Origin: Blasia pusilla
Taxonomy: Eukaryota > Marchantiophyta > Marchantiopsida > Blasiales
Reading direction: 5' to 3'
DNA length: 64,000 bases
Assembly (NCBI GenBank): GCA_050084515.1
Contig: CM114272.1
Location: 52,762,001 to 52,826,000, forward strand
Positions within the stretch are counted from its first letter, which is position 1; every line of letters starts with the position of its first letter. Below, piece by piece: positions 24,298 through 42,806 of this stretch. The position numbers and the translations under genes are program-made. The notes beneath the pieces were generated by a model that saw only the letters and a program-made list of their open reading frames with translations, was not told the DNA's origin and searched no databases.

Positions 24298-27031
24298 TGA
24301 AATCCCTTTTGGATGCTAAATTTTTTCTTTTCACACCTCCACACGGAGTGGATATTTAGGGGCTTATTATGGACAAAAAAATTGAAATTGATTTTACACA
24401 ATCCACTTAGTTGATAGAATTTTGAATCTCGAGTATCAAGCTTGGCTTGATACTCAATTTTACAAATTCCTCTTTGATAGGATGTATAAGCAAGGTAGAG
24501 AAATTGATAGTTTGTGATCTTCTTAGAGTTCGTATCGTGATGCCAAGGATTTCAAAACTTTCAAATTTGTTATAAGTTCAAATGCTAAGTGCAATTTTGA
24601 TCTCTTGGTCATTCTTTGAGTTAATAGTCATTGGATTTATGGTTTTTTAGGCTATATGCATCTTTAGGAAGCAAGGGACCACTTGGGAAAAAAGTAAATA
24701 AGTCACTTTGTCGCTCCTACCGCCTTCATTGTGCACAAAGTTGTGGGTTATTTTTTGCTTTCAAACAACGTCTCTCCATTGTGGTCTTCCATATGTCTCT
24801 CCTCCTTCTCTCCACTGTGCTTGTGAGCACTCCAATTCTACTAAGCTATGGGCCTTGACATACAATTCTTGACACAAACTAAGGATTAGATGCATACATT
24901 CATATTAGGTAATGGATTATGCTAATTCTAGTGAGCAATTTCCAAATTTCCCAAGGTCATGAAACAAGGGTAGATTTGGGCAATGTGAAGCTCATGAGCA
25001 TATATGACTATCGATGTGGTATTTAATTTAATCTCTCACGGCACTCTTGTTGCATTGATGAGAATTTCTTTGATTGCAATGACAATCAATCTCCTCATAG
25101 TGAAGATCACTAAGAGAACATGATTGTCATGTTTTAGAGTCTGGATGGTAAGTCATCTAATCTAGGTCTCAATGGATCAGGGAAAAATAAATTTCAATCC
25201 ATGGAGTTGGCAACAAGATCAAGATTGGGAGTAGAGTTCAAGCAAAAGCCATAGGCTTCAATGTCCCGACAACTCACCTTGCTTGAGATAGCTTTCCATG
25301 CGTAATAAATCCAATTTACATAGGAATTTGTATGGTACATTGAGGGCTACAAGAGACCATTGGAATTTGTATATAGTATAGATATGGGCCTTATTGAAGG
25401 TGAGATTGCTTCAAGGATAAGGTTCCTTGCGTGCGTGGACATAAACGCGGAGTATGTGGAATCCTCTTTGTCCATGAAATTTCCCTGCATTTGGCCAAAC
25501 CCCATTGCCTTGGTTCAAAAAAATTCTTTGCACAAGGGTGGGAATGGGTGTGCGTGGACAAGTTTGTACTTGTTCGTGGTAGGGATAAACTTGCATGCTT
25601 TGATACAACCAAGTTGAGGGATCTCTCTCAATGCTCGAGACAAGGCCGCACTCATGTCTGAGCCACCTACCAGAGGGCCCATTGTGCGAGACCTGGTTGT
25701 TGACATATAGTTGCGGTTGAGCTTGGCCTAATGTGTGACCACATTGACAGGGTGATGGAGATCATCTTTTCCACTGTGAACGTTGTGGTAGTGAAGGATT
25801 GCTTTGAAGCCGCTCTCTTGACATCCTCCTACTGTCCCATGTCAAGGATGGTCTTGATTTTCAATCTTTGAGATCCATATATCATCCTCATGTGTAAGCT
25901 CCGAATGAGACTCTTTATATTGCTCATTTGATAAGGAAGATAGGTCATACGTGAAACTACGATGTCTCTTGTGGAACAAAATCCCTTCATCGTGGCTATG
26001 CTAGTAGACAAGCAAGATCACCTCCTCTACAATGTTAGGTCCATTGGGATGGCACATATTCCATTGTAGATGAAAATGATAAGTAGAAGGATGACAATGG
26101 TAACTAGTATTACCAGAAATATTGCATGACCATCTTCAAGGGTAGAATACATATGTTGTATAACCAATATATTCTCATTGTATATGATCCGTATTAACAA
26201 GATTAATCATGTTTCCTAGAATTTAAAAAACAAAACCTATTGCTCTTAAAAGATTTTCTTGTTGCCAATAGAATGACAAACATTTCCCACTAAACAATTA
26301 TCATCAGTTAGTGAAATAGATGTTTAGAAGTCAAGATGTTCTTCCATAACAATAGTGATGACAATTTACCACAATTTTCTTCCCTCGAACCTATTAAACT
26401 ATCCATCTTTTTTTTCTTTTCTTTAAAAGCTTATTTACAGGGCATTTAGTTGCCAGTAAGATGATCGATCACATCCATGTGCCATATCCCCAACAAAAAA
26501 AGGTTTTGTTCTTTCTCCAAAGGCATACACGACACGCGATTGATGATGGTGGTCGGGAGACGGGCGGCTGTGTCCAGCTCTTCAAGTTGGCATCAAGTTA
26601 CTTTATTGCTTCCCTTTGCAGATCTGAATAAATGTCCTCTCGAGGATAGAATACAACCAGTGAGTAATCTAAAATCTGTGGGAGATTGGGGAGATCTCAA
26701 GCATGAGTGACTGCTTGAGGATTGCACATCCCTTGAGCATGGATGATTTCAAGACAAGGAAGGCATCTGCCATCTGCTCTTCAAACTCCGTTCAGACATT
26801 TCCCGAAGACAATGTTTGCCTTTGTACCAAAAAAAATTATCTACGTACAACTTTCTCTACTCAACAGGAGATTTTAAAATGTACCTTGCCGTTGTGACAG
26901 ATTACATCTGCCCAAGTCGTAAACAGCAGCTAGCAAATTGATTCCACAGGGAAACTGATCTACAATGGAGTCCTATAACTTCATCATGAAGTTACTTCAA
27001 CTCACTGGGTGACAAATACTGCCATATAGCT
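24298..27031. other. Gene-free AT-rich region
   Basis: No gene is supported. 26170-26330 retains faint similarity to the mini-Helitron interior (aacatg and ttttcttgttgcca blocks). 24630-25700 has short open frames with no recognisable motif. The last ~300 bp should include the 3' UTR of NTRC on the minus strand; no clear poly(A) signal was chosen. Confidence 0.35.
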
Positions 27032-32966
<5,935 letters not shown>

Positions 32967-33420
32967 TTCCTCGTCTAGCTCCCTCTCCCTGCTCCTCGCC
33001 TTCCTCTCTACCGCACCTGTCCTCTTTCTCCTCGCGCTCGCCTTCTCGTCACATCCAATTGCTCGCTCCCTCGATCCTTCAAACTCTCTCTCTCTCTCTG
33101 TGAATGAATCTCTGTCTCTCGAATTTGTCGTCGCTCCCTCCGAAACTGTGAGCGCTCTCCTCCGCAATCCAATCCGATACAATCCACTCGTGCTCTCGGG
33201 GCTCCGGCGCTCTCTCCCGAGATAAAGTAATGGCGTGCCTCCACAGGTTAGAACAGCAGCTGCTTTGGATTCTACGAGAGGAAGCGCAGCTCCGTCCGTC
33301 CGTCCGTCCGTCCGTTCCTGCGTACTTTCCTCGCTTCATTTGGGAGGTGGGGCGACAAAGACAAAACGGAATTCATCGCACACTGGACGCCACGAGGCGG
33401 CGTCCAGTGTGCGATGAGAA
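32967..33420 (-). promoter_or_regulatory. NTRC 5' UTR/promoter region with microsatellite and hairpin
   Basis: Upstream of the NTRC ATG the minus strand is purine-rich (GAGA / AGAGAGAG around 33080-33105), then carries a (TCCG)n run at about 33293-33317 on the + strand. At 33374-33416 is a perfect 18-bp inverted repeat (catcgcacactggacgcc) with a 7-nt loop. GAGA-rich 5' leaders are common in plant genes. No TATA box was identified. Confidence 0.45.
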
Positions 33421-33766
33421 TTCGATCTCGCTCGCCTTCCTCCCCCGTCCCTTTCACTGGCGTTCGCTGCTCTCTCATCCCTTCGCTCCCCGGTGTGTGT
33501 GGACGGCGGCACTCACTAAGCAGAACGGAGTGGGATTAAGGCGCGCGGGTAGGAAATTAAAAAATTTGTTTGAAGAGTTTTGGTTGGCGTACAACAAAAA
33601 CTCAATGTAATAATGATTAATAGGGATTAACTCAATGTTATAAGGATTAATGATGTTGTTTATAAACTTAAATATTTTTTTCTCAGCACCCCGTCTTTAT
33701 ATCTTTATACCCAGTCGTAACGTGTTAGACAGAAAAGTGTTTGAACACTCTCCCGTAATAATATAG
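33421..33766 (-). mobile_element. Helitron 5' terminus, 3' end not found
   Basis: On the minus strand TCTATATTATTACGGGAGAG starts at 33766, nearly identical to the 5' end of the 1.36-kb Helitron at 9120. It directly abuts the CTAG 3' end of the mini-Helitron at 33768-33916, with one base of overlap or spacing. No matching 3' hairpin is visible before the NTRC 5' region, so the element is probably truncated. The lower boundary given is arbitrary. Confidence 0.45.
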
Positions 33767-33767
33767 A

Positions 33768-33916
33768 CTAGTGGGCATCTCGTGCCATGCACGGGAGTGA
33801 AGGGATTAATCATGTTGCACACAAAATTTTACTGCCGGTAGAAGGGGAAACATTTTCTTATTGCCCACAAAGAAATGATTGAAAATCAAGAAGACACTCG
33901 CCAATAATATAATAGA
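33768..33916 (-). mobile_element. Mini-Helitron, 149 bp
   Basis: On the minus strand it starts TCTATTATATTATTGG after A (33917) and ends with hairpin-like CCCGTGC-atg-GCACGAG, a spacer, and CACTAG before T (33767). It has the complete set of Helitron terminal marks in 149 bp. The interior has the CAACATGATTAATC block shared with the array at 23.6-24.3 kb. Confidence 0.7.
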
Positions 33917-34407
33917 TAGTGTATAATTGAATTCCATTGACACGTATCCACTCTAGCCAATCGGCTAAAAAATACATGTGCTAGGACGGGAGAAGTTTGC
34001 AAAATCGAGAGACATTCTCCAATAATAATATACTAATTAAAAACTTATTAAAATTTTTGGCTTTTCTAATTTTATGTTTGATAGTATGTATTGACACGCG
34101 ATCGAGTACGGAACACTAATACGGCATGAAGGGAGTAACACTCACTAATATGAAATACGAACACAAAGGAGAATGAGTCAAAATGTTATTATTTTGGCTC
34201 ACACCTCCGTTCAAATCAAACGGTTGAGAAATCCTGTAGAATAACTTGCATTCTACAGCCTCTGCACTTCAAATTGACTTAGCGTCCAAGTGATACACAA
34301 TACGTAGGAATGAATCAATAGATTTATTGTCCACGGGGACCCCACAGGGGCCATGGGACTTAGTATTGAGACTTAACAACAATTTTGGAGAGAGAGCAAG
34401 CACCAGC
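33917..34407. other. AT-rich spacer, probable 3' end of the LINE
   Basis: No gene is present. 34020-34045 has a further eroded Helitron-like 5' end on the minus strand (TATTATTATTGGAGAATG). The distal part (about 34200-34407) is probably the 3' UTR of the adjacent minus-strand LINE; no poly(A) tail is obvious. Confidence 0.35.
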
Positions 34408-37007
34408 CTAAGGGGTCCTCAGAGCCAAGTGAGTGTCCCTGGTCTTCACACAACTATGTAATAATTTAGCAATCTGAGTCTGATTCTGCCTAGTCATGAA
34501 CGGGAGGACCTTGGGAGCTCGGTGAACAAAGAGATTCGGGAAGTCAAGCCTAATGTGATCGTAAAAGGTGCAGTCAAAGAGGTAGTGATGTTCATCATCA
34601 ACAAGCCCCGAGTTGCAAAATCTACATAATTTGTCCTCCCTTTTCTTCTGTGAGAATTTTCCTTTCTCAATCTCCAGGTCAGTAGAGCCACATCTGAATC
34701 TCACTAATGTATGACGTAACTTAGTGGGAATGGGGGCAGAGATGCAGGAGGCTTCTTTGCATGGATCTCTGATTGTTCATGAGGGTGTGGTAGCGCCTCA
34801 TTCTTTCACCATTTTTGTGAGAGGAATTCCCCCTGCTTTCCAAGAGACGCTGGTGTCGGCCCCAGTTGATGAAAATGTAATTGTTGTGTAATTGTTCAGC
34901 AAGGTCCTGGTGGGTGGCCGAAGGTAGGTCACCGATGGATATTCCCCATTTCATGAGCCACTCCGTGCAGTCATAGTACCAATTTTTGGCCCCAAGGTTG
35001 GCACTACTTTCGGAAACCACGTAGGCCCTGGCAGATAGACGATTGGGATCATCCTCGCAGATATCTTGAAGGTGTTGGAGAAATATGATCAGATTTTTAA
35101 CAGCATGGATCTCCATTGGTACCTCCTCAAACTCAGCCAATAGAATGTCGTGGGGAGTGGTTTTCCTAATGCCCAGACTCTGACGCATGAAGAGTTTCTG
35201 GGGGGCCTCAAGGCCCTGGGGCCAAGCCTTGGAGCTAGGGCCCCACACTTCAGATGCATAGAGTGTGGTTGGGATCACCAGAGCTTTGAAGAGATGGAGT
35301 TTCTGTGGAATATGCCAGAGTTCCATTCTTCTGCAATTGGATTGTAGCAGGTGTAGACCCCTCAAGCCTGCATTGATCTTGTTGCAACTCCCATTGGCTC
35401 TCCATTGGTTGTTGGGTTGGAGTTGCACCCCCAGGTATATGTACTCATCCACAATCTCAATGATCTCCCTTCTCATTCCGTGGATGAAGGTGAAAGTGTG
35501 TGACCGCTACGCCTTAGGGAGCAATGATCCAAAGATGATTATCTTCATTTTCAGCAAGTTGACTTCCATGCCCGATTTGTTGCAGAAGCTTGAAAGTGCA
35601 TTCAGGTAAAGTTGGAGCCCATGTGTTGTTCTAGACATCAGAACTATATCATCTGCATACAAGAGCAGGGGGATGAGGCAGTGTGCTAGCTCTGGTGGAT
35701 CTCCATTCACTTCAAAAAGCACCTCTTCAAGTTCGTCAATGTAGAGCCCAAACAATGTAGGTGAGAGGGGGCATCCTTGTTTGACTCCGGTGTTGGAAGA
35801 TAAAGTTTCAGATCTGCCCCTCTTAGTGGCAATCTGTGCAAACACCTGAGCATATAAGACCTTGATTGCTGTAAGTTGTTGTGGTGGGACACCCAATTCT
35901 TCAAGTCGTTTCCAAAGGAGTGCCTTTGGGTCTGTGTCAAAGGCCTTCTTGAAGTCTACAAAACAGAAGAACAATTTACCGGGCTTGTGACCAATTCTCG
36001 ACTTGGAAGTTTCTTCAATCAATACCCGGAGTGTGAGAAGGTGATCCAGGGTGCTATGTGAGTGTCGGAAACCTGCTTGTTCTCTCCCTCGCACCTTCTT
36101 TTCTTCAGCCGAGTCGCTGATTTTCCTTTCCAGCAGTAGCCCATACAACTTGGCCATGAGGGAGCTCACCATGATCGTTCTGTAGTTGGATGGTATCATT
36201 GGGTATCCAGCCTTGAAGAGTGGATAGATCGTATTCATTTGCCATTTTGGTGGGAATCCCTGTTGAACTGCAGTATTGAACATTGTGGTGAGGGTTGGGC
36301 CAATTGCCTCACTTGCGAATTTGAACATTTGAGCCTGGCACCCCTGGACATCCTCTGGTTTGTTATGTAGCCTTTTGATTCCTGATGTGACATCGTCAAT
36401 GGTGAAGAGGTCCGGTAGATCCTGAAGCCCATTCGGCCAAGGGTCGGTGGGAGCGGCAGTGTTGGAGTGGTAAAGTTGGGTACCATATGTGGTCCAGATC
36501 TGTAGATCCGGAGTGGAATGATGTTCTGTCTATTCCGAGTATTCTCAGAATTTGGCCTATTGGTATTTCATCATTCGTGAATTCTGTGATCTTGATGGCA
36601 ATGTATTTGTGTTTCTTCCTACATACCAATCGTTTGTAAGTTTTCTGCAACAATCAAGTGTGTGGAGAGTGTGGATCCTCCCTCGGCCCGGTGATTCGGC
36701 TCCTGCTGGGCCTCTTTGCTGATCCTTGTCAAACCAAGGTTGGGAGAAGAATGTAGAAGTGGATCTAATGTGTTTGCCTCCAAACAGTTGGAAAGGTAGG
36801 ACTTTTCTGCAACATTGATGTAGGATGTCGTTGAACTCGATCGTGTTCCTTGTGGGTGAGCACTCTGAAGAGCCTTGTTGACGAGTGTGATGAGTTCATC
36901 TTTCTTTTCCTGAAGGAAAGTGTATCGACATTTGGTCGGCAGGGTTAATTTTTCTGCAGCCTCTGGGATGGTTTTGGAGACCATGATGTCAAAGTAGAGT
37001 GGTTCAC
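34408..37007 (-). pseudogene. LINE reverse-transcriptase half (3' part of ORF2)
   Basis: The minus strand reads, from 37007 down, through a linker (EPLYFDIMV) and then broken frames to an RT core at 36328-35507. RT motif A is FVDFKKAFDT, motif B is GVKQGCPLSP and the catalytic motif C is YADDIVL. The frame changes near 35500, and 35476-34721 carries the RT thumb/C-terminal region (YIYLGVQLQPNNQW). A final frame at 34704-34408 has the zf-RVT Cys/His cluster CRFCNSGLVDDEHH. Several frameshifts make it non-functional. The endonuclease is missing here but occurs in the opposite orientation at 44.5-45.3 kb (see the inversion finding). Confidence 0.88.
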
Positions 37008-40000
37008 TCATGCGAGGTCCATTGGACAGTTGGGACCGCTAGGCGCGCAAACGCCGTTTAAGGTGCCTAGACTAACCAGAAAGTCTGTCCCAAGTCTTGG
37101 AAGACTTGCCCGTGTTGGGAACCTAGGAATGAGGGAAGGTTGAGCTTGATGAGGTGCCGAGTCGAGGACTCGGTGGGTTGGAAGGCCGCTTCAACCAAGC
37201 TAGACTAACGTGAGTGCGTTTGGTTGCAGTTTGGCGATGAGGGCGTGTCCTATTGAACGTACGCTTCTGCAACACTAAGATTGATGTTCGAGGGGAGTAG
37301 GCGCTCGACCCAAGGCGACTGCAGCGGTCACGTTCTGTAAGGATCACGCTCTCCATTGGTGAACGGCTCATGGCAAAGAACATCTGGGCCGTGGGACAAC
37401 TTTGAGTTGGGAAGAGTTCAAGATGTTGATTGGTGACCGATTCACTCCAAAACATTAGGAGTATCGCGATGGCATGGAGTTTGTACAGTTGCGGCAAAGC
37501 GGGTCCATTAGCGCTTATGTGCGAGAGTTCAGTGCAAAAATGAACTCACTTCCAACAATGGATGAGTTTGCAAAGAAGGTGATCGTCTTAAGTAGACTCA
37601 AACCGAGCGCCGAAAAGGCCCTCTTCCATATGCCTAAGCTACCATAGACATGCACGGAGCTTCTAAGGCTAGCAGAGCGGATAGGGGACGATGAAGTCCA
37701 AAGCCAAAAACCCTTTGAGCCCAAAAGTTTTTCTAAGTTACTGAAAAAAAAAAGGGCATCCAAAAGGGTTTGGAATGAGGGTGAACGGGACCACGGAGAG
37801 TCTCTTGCCCCAACAACAAAACGAGTGGAACTCAACGCGAAGCCAAGAGGACCGCCATACCCAAAGTTAGCAAATACCAAAGTGATTTGCTGCAATTGTG
37901 GCGAATCTGGGCATATGGCTAAGGAATGTGTGAGACCAAAGGTTAGTAAGCCGAGTATGATTGCGTTTGCTGCTAATTAAGCACTTATCGGCGGAAGATC
38001 TAGATAAATCTCTCCAAGTGACCAAGAGGACGCCCAATTTGGTTTACCTAAGATCCAAGATAGCTGATCACGATGTGATGTTGCTCGTTGATACAGGTGC
38101 TTCGCACTCCTTCTTGAGCCCAAAAATCGTGAAGGCATTGGGATTTCCAACCACTAAGACAGAAGAACCCATTTGGGTAGGTTTTGCGGGAGGCAAGTCC
38201 CACCAGACCTCAGAATTGGTTTAAGGACTAGTTGTGGGATGCGGAGTATTCGAGTTGAAGGAGAATTTCACAGTTTGCGACATGGACGGAATCGATGGAG
38301 TCTTGGGGAACATATTCTTGGATGCGTATGAGGTGGAACTAAGGCGAAGACCTTTGAGGTTGAGCGTCTTGGAAAACGGAAAATGGATGCACGTCAGATT
38401 GGTTCGTGAGGTTCCTAGGAAGACGGAGTTGGTGAACGCCATCACGAGGACGAGTTTGACCAAGTTAGAGGAAGGATTTCTTTGCTTGATGAGACAAGTA
38501 GAGGATTGTTGGATTCTTGTCCTGGCAGGAACTAGTTCTGAAGCTGCCGGAGTTTGACCAAATGTTCCAGGTGCAGACTGATGCTAGTGATTTTGCGATT
38601 GCAGGAATGTTGGTACAAAAAGGGAGACCTGTAGCATACAAGAGCAAGACGCTTAATGACACCATAAGGAGATGGCCCACTCATGAGAAAGAGTTGTTCG
38701 CAGTGATTGATTTTTTGAGGAAGTGGCGTCACTATTTGGGACTTCACAAGACTCAAGTATTCACCGATAACATTTTGCTCAAGTATTTTGAGACCCAAGA
38801 TCGCGTGAAGCCGAAGCAACTGCGATGGCATGATACCTTGGCATTGATGAATGTGAAGCTAATTCACAAGCCTGGGAAAGACAATGTCATTCCAGATGCG
38901 TTAAGTTTTAGGGATGAGCATATGCCATCGACAACACAAGTCTTGAGAGCAATTTTTCCTAATGAAACAAACATGGAAAGAAGGATTCGTGAAGGATACA
39001 TAAAGGATGCGCAAGTGAGTGAGTACCTAAGGAAGTTGAAGCGAGGCGAGAAGGTGACCAATCTAAGTTTGAGGCATGGTTTGCTAAGGTTTAAGTAGAG
39101 CAAGGTCTATGTGGGCCAAGGCAAGCTACGAACCAAAGTGTTTGTGGAATGTCATGACGGACCTTTGACAGGACACAAAGGAGAGGAATCCACTCTTGCT
39201 ATTTTGGCCAAGAGGTTATTCTTCCCCAACAAAAAGGAAGATATTGCTCAATATGTGAAGACCTGCATGACCTGTTAAGTGAACAGAGTTTCTTATGCGA
39301 AGAAGCAAGGCTTACTTCATCCTTTGCCGATCTCGGAGGGACCCTTGCAAAGCATTAGCATGGATTTCATCACGAGTCTTCCGGAAATCAGAGGGATATA
39401 ACGCTATACTTGTGATAGTTGATCGGTTTAGCAAGTTAGGGAGGTTTTTTTGCCTTTAGGAAACATCTATTCATGAGGTTCAAGACCAAACTCAGCTTTA
39501 GTACCGCTTTCTATCCTCAAACGGAAAAAGTAAACTTGGTCGTGAACCAGTACTTAAGGAATTACGTGAGTGCGAACCAACAAGATTGGGCAAAGTGGCT
39601 AAGTATGGCTGAGTATTATTACAACTCCACCAAGCATTCTGCAACTGAAGAATCTTCGTTTCTTCTGGCGTATCAAAGAGAACCAAAAAGGCCTCTTAAC
39701 TTGGCCCTTTCAAAGGGAGCTACGTTGGCACACACTCATCAAGCAACAGCGGAATGTTAGTGGAAATGCAGGAAATCTCTTGGGAATGACAAGAGCGAGC
39801 AAGAAGAAGTCTTGCCAAGGCTCAACTTAGGTACATGAAGCATGCTAACAAGAGTCTCCGCCAAGTGAGTTTCCAAGTTGGGGAAGAAGTGTGGTTGAGT
39901 GTAAAGAATCTCACTCTTCCAAAGGAATTGTCCGCAAAATTTTCAGCCAAGTATGCTAGACCGTGATCAAGGCAGAGGTGTTTGAGGATGTGTGTATATT

Positions 40001-41445
40001 GGAGCTGGCAAATGAATCACCCGACTTTCCATGTGTCTTGGGGTTTGTGGTGATCTCATTCATGATGCATGAGTGAACTTAGTGACGCGCCTAAGTAGAA
40101 TATGAGTGACCCAAAAGTGTAACGAATTGGCTAGATTAACAAGTAGTTGTTTACAAATAGTGAGTAAATGAAGTGTTAGGTTGCAGACTTAGTTAGCTTA
40201 TTTTGATAGTTTAGATTAGTTCTGCAGAAGTGATCTAGGCTGATTGAAGTGGAAAAGCTAATAAATCTAAGTGTTGCAAGAAACATCCTAAGACTTAAGC
40301 CAAAAGAGGGATTGCGGGTTAGCTACGTACCAGAACTCGATTTAGTGTTAAGGGATCGGCTTCCTAGAACTTAACATTAAAAAAAGTTTGCGTTGATGAG
40401 GACATCAACCTTCTAAGGAGGGGTGAGTTTCATGACCCTCATAAACAAACGGACACTAAATAGGCGCCAAGCGGAACATCAGAACTCAAGTGGACTCACG
40501 CTACGATGATCGCGCTTTGGAGAGGATTTTAGAAAGGTCTTTTGGAAAAGTCCAAGAGACAAAATATGAAACAAAGTTGGGCGTTTCATGCATTTATGGT
40601 TGCAACCTAGAAACCCAGACCAAATCTGAACCAAGACTTGAGATGGGTTGAGTCTTTGAAGGTTGGTTGCCAAAGAGGTGAGAACCAATTTTGGAACACG
40701 ACTTGCGTTTGGGGATTTTGACTATATTTTGGACCATAAAGTTTAGTTACAAGATGCATTTGAGACAAATAAGGATTCTTTGGAATATTATTCCAAGAGG
40801 CTTCCAACGCACCAAAGATCTTAGAAAATGCATAAGTACGGGCTGAGATATTGGCCAAAAATAACTATGAGAGCAATCGGGTTAAGGGCCAATCTCAGGG
40901 GCCCGATTGTCTTTCCCTAAAGTTAGGGGGAGAGCAGGGATCCCCAGAAGTTCTTGTAAGGGGGAGTCTCTCCAAGGAGTCTTGGAACACCAACCCCATT
41001 TTGAGCACCAAACGGCGTCTCAAGGGCACGGGATGGAACGTGAGTTTGGCATTGGAACTCAAAACTTAAACCTGAGTGGACTTCGTAAGCCACACTTGGA
41101 TTCCAACCCGCGATTCATTTTTGTGACTCGCGGCCAGGGACTCATTGGATGTCCATTGGATAGTTGGAACCTCCAAGCATGAAACGCGGTTTGAGGTTCT
41201 TGAACCGACCATAAACTTTGTCCCAAGTCTTTCAAGACTTGCTTCTGTTGTAAACCGTAAAACTATGAAGGTTGAGCTTGAGGAGAGGCCGAGTCGAGAA
41301 CTCGGCAAGTTAGAACCGCTGATTGATCCAGAATAGACTAATGTGAGTCCGTGTTTGGATGCAAATCAGTGTTGAGAGTGTGTCCTACTGAACGCACGCT
41401 TCCGCAACAACTAAGATTAACGTTCAAGGAGAGTAGGCACACGAC
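37008..41445 (+). mobile_element. Ty3/gypsy LTR retrotransposon, degenerate
   Basis: The element runs from a partial 5' LTR (37008-37311) to a 3' LTR (about 40600-41445). The 37008-37311 segment matches the last ~310 bp of the 3' LTR, for example the gtccattgga start, the tgccgagtcgag-actcgg block and gtgtcctattgaacg. The first ~530 bp of the 5' LTR are found inverted at 45344-45880. The internal region has gag, protease, RNase H and integrase but lacks RT. LTR pairs have diverged considerably, so the insertion is old. Confidence 0.82.
37500..40080 (+). pseudogene. Ty3/gypsy gag-pol remnant with RT deleted
   Basis: The order on the + strand starts with the gag C-terminus, including the zinc knuckle CCNCGESGHMAKEC (about 37888-37930). 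The aspartic protease follows, with LLVDTGASHSFLSP near 38087 and one TAA before the flap region. Next is an abrupt junction at about 38490-38520 where the whole RT palm/fingers (some 400 residues) is missing. RNase H follows (QTDASDFAIAGMLVQKG, 38576 onward; HEKELFAVIDFLRKWRHYLG). The integrase zinc-binding H-H-C-C region (HDGPLTGHKG ... CMTC, 39150-39278) and core remnants extend to 39760. After 39760 a degenerate KSLRQVSFQVGEEVWL segment marks the usual post-integrase region. There are many stops. Confidence 0.85.
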
Positions 41446-41449
41446 AGGG

Positions 41450-41850
41450 TAGGTGTGGGCTCGAGGCGGGCATGCGAGGGCTCCAGGATGATTGGGCACG
41501 GGCTAGGGTGGGAAAATACGGGCTCTAGGCGGGTAGGCGCGGGCTAGGGCGGACAAGTGCGGGCTTAGGGCAGGTGCGGACTAAATGCTGATTAAGCGCA
41601 GGCTATGACGGGAAGGTGCGGGCTCAAGGCTGATTGGGCGCGAGCTCTAGGTGGGCAGGCGTGGGCTCCAGTCGGGCAAGCAAGGGCCACGGGCTCAAAG
41701 CTGATTGGGAGCGAGCTAGGGTGGGCAGTTGCGGGCTCCGAGCAGGCAGGCACGGGCTCTAAGCGGGCATATGCGGGCTCGAGGGGAGTAGGGCACGGGC
41801 AGATGCGGGCTTGAGGCGGGTAGGGCACGGGCTCGAGGGCCCGCAAAAAT
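41450..41850. repeat. GC-rich minisatellite, ~21-bp unit
   Basis: Units close to gggctcgaggcgggcaggc repeat about 18-20 times with substitutions and length changes between 41450 and 41850. The block begins directly at the end of the gypsy 3' LTR. Open frames here (41592-42050) reflect the repeat and GC bias. GC content is far above the surrounding DNA. Confidence 0.8.
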
Positions 41851-42019
41851 TGGTCAGTCGGACCGAAAGATGGTATGCCGGACCAAATTTTACGGGTGGG
41901 CCCGGAGCCCGCCCGAGGCCAGGCTGCGAGCCACGCAACATGTACAGGTTGCAAGCGAGCGGGCTCAGGTGCGGGCCTCGGGTACCCGGGCCCGCACGGA
42001 CATATCCGCGGTAACGGAC

Positions 42020-42806
42020 TTTGTCCGTGTGCAACCTTGGTCATATCCAATGAGTGAAATATTTATTTAAGGTCTTGAAACCAATTAGGAGAATCTATAA
42101 AGGAGAGCTAGTATGCTCCCTATGTTTATCCCTAGACCCTCAACATTTGAGTGAGGTAGGAAGATATTTCTTTTGGAATTCTGGCATGTTGTATTATAAT
42201 CACTTGTACTAACAAACCATGGTGAAGTACCTTAGTGTTAGGTTAGGATTGAATAGTTGGATAGTAAGGGAGTGAAAGCTATAGAATTCCACAATTCGTC
42301 ACCAACTTTTCCTCTTAAGGGTTTGTGCCTAATATTACTCCCTCTTCATATCCTTGTAATGGATCATAGCCATTCGCTTAGTAAACTAGAGCATTTTTTA
42401 TTCATCCTCGCTTGTGAAGGGTAGATTGGTAAAACACATGTAAAAAGAATTTAATTGTACTGACCACTAACTTGCCTATTCTAACTTCATACATTCGTTT
42501 GAGAAAAAAATCTAATGTGGCTAGGTGGTTGATGATCAATGGTGTTGTTAATCATTGAAGAGGCGGCCAATTTAGCTCCCTTTTTGGACTAGAGGCTATT
42601 CAAGAGAGAATTTTGTTCCAGAATTGTATGTATACTATTAGGGCTATAAGAGTATTCATGGGAATAGAAGTTTATGCTTCTAACTTCCCCAAGAAGAAAA
42701 CTCTATGAAATGGGATTTTTTACAATTTAAAAAAGGCTAAATAAATCAAATAATTCTAGGGCAAGGGCAATCATACTCTTCCAAACATACAATTTTTTTT
42801 AAGAAA
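42020..42806. other. Gene-free AT-rich segment
   Basis: I see no open frame with coding character and no recognisable repeat between the GC-rich minisatellite and the mini-Helitron at 42807. Confidence 0.4.

Noticed and set aside
24631-25706. Possible genes in short plus-strand frames
   Set aside because: No motif, no plausible splice structure and mutually overlapping frames; treated as non-coding.
41592-42050. A 152-codon Pro/Arg-rich minus-strand frame
   Set aside because: It is a shadow of the 21-bp GC minisatellite.
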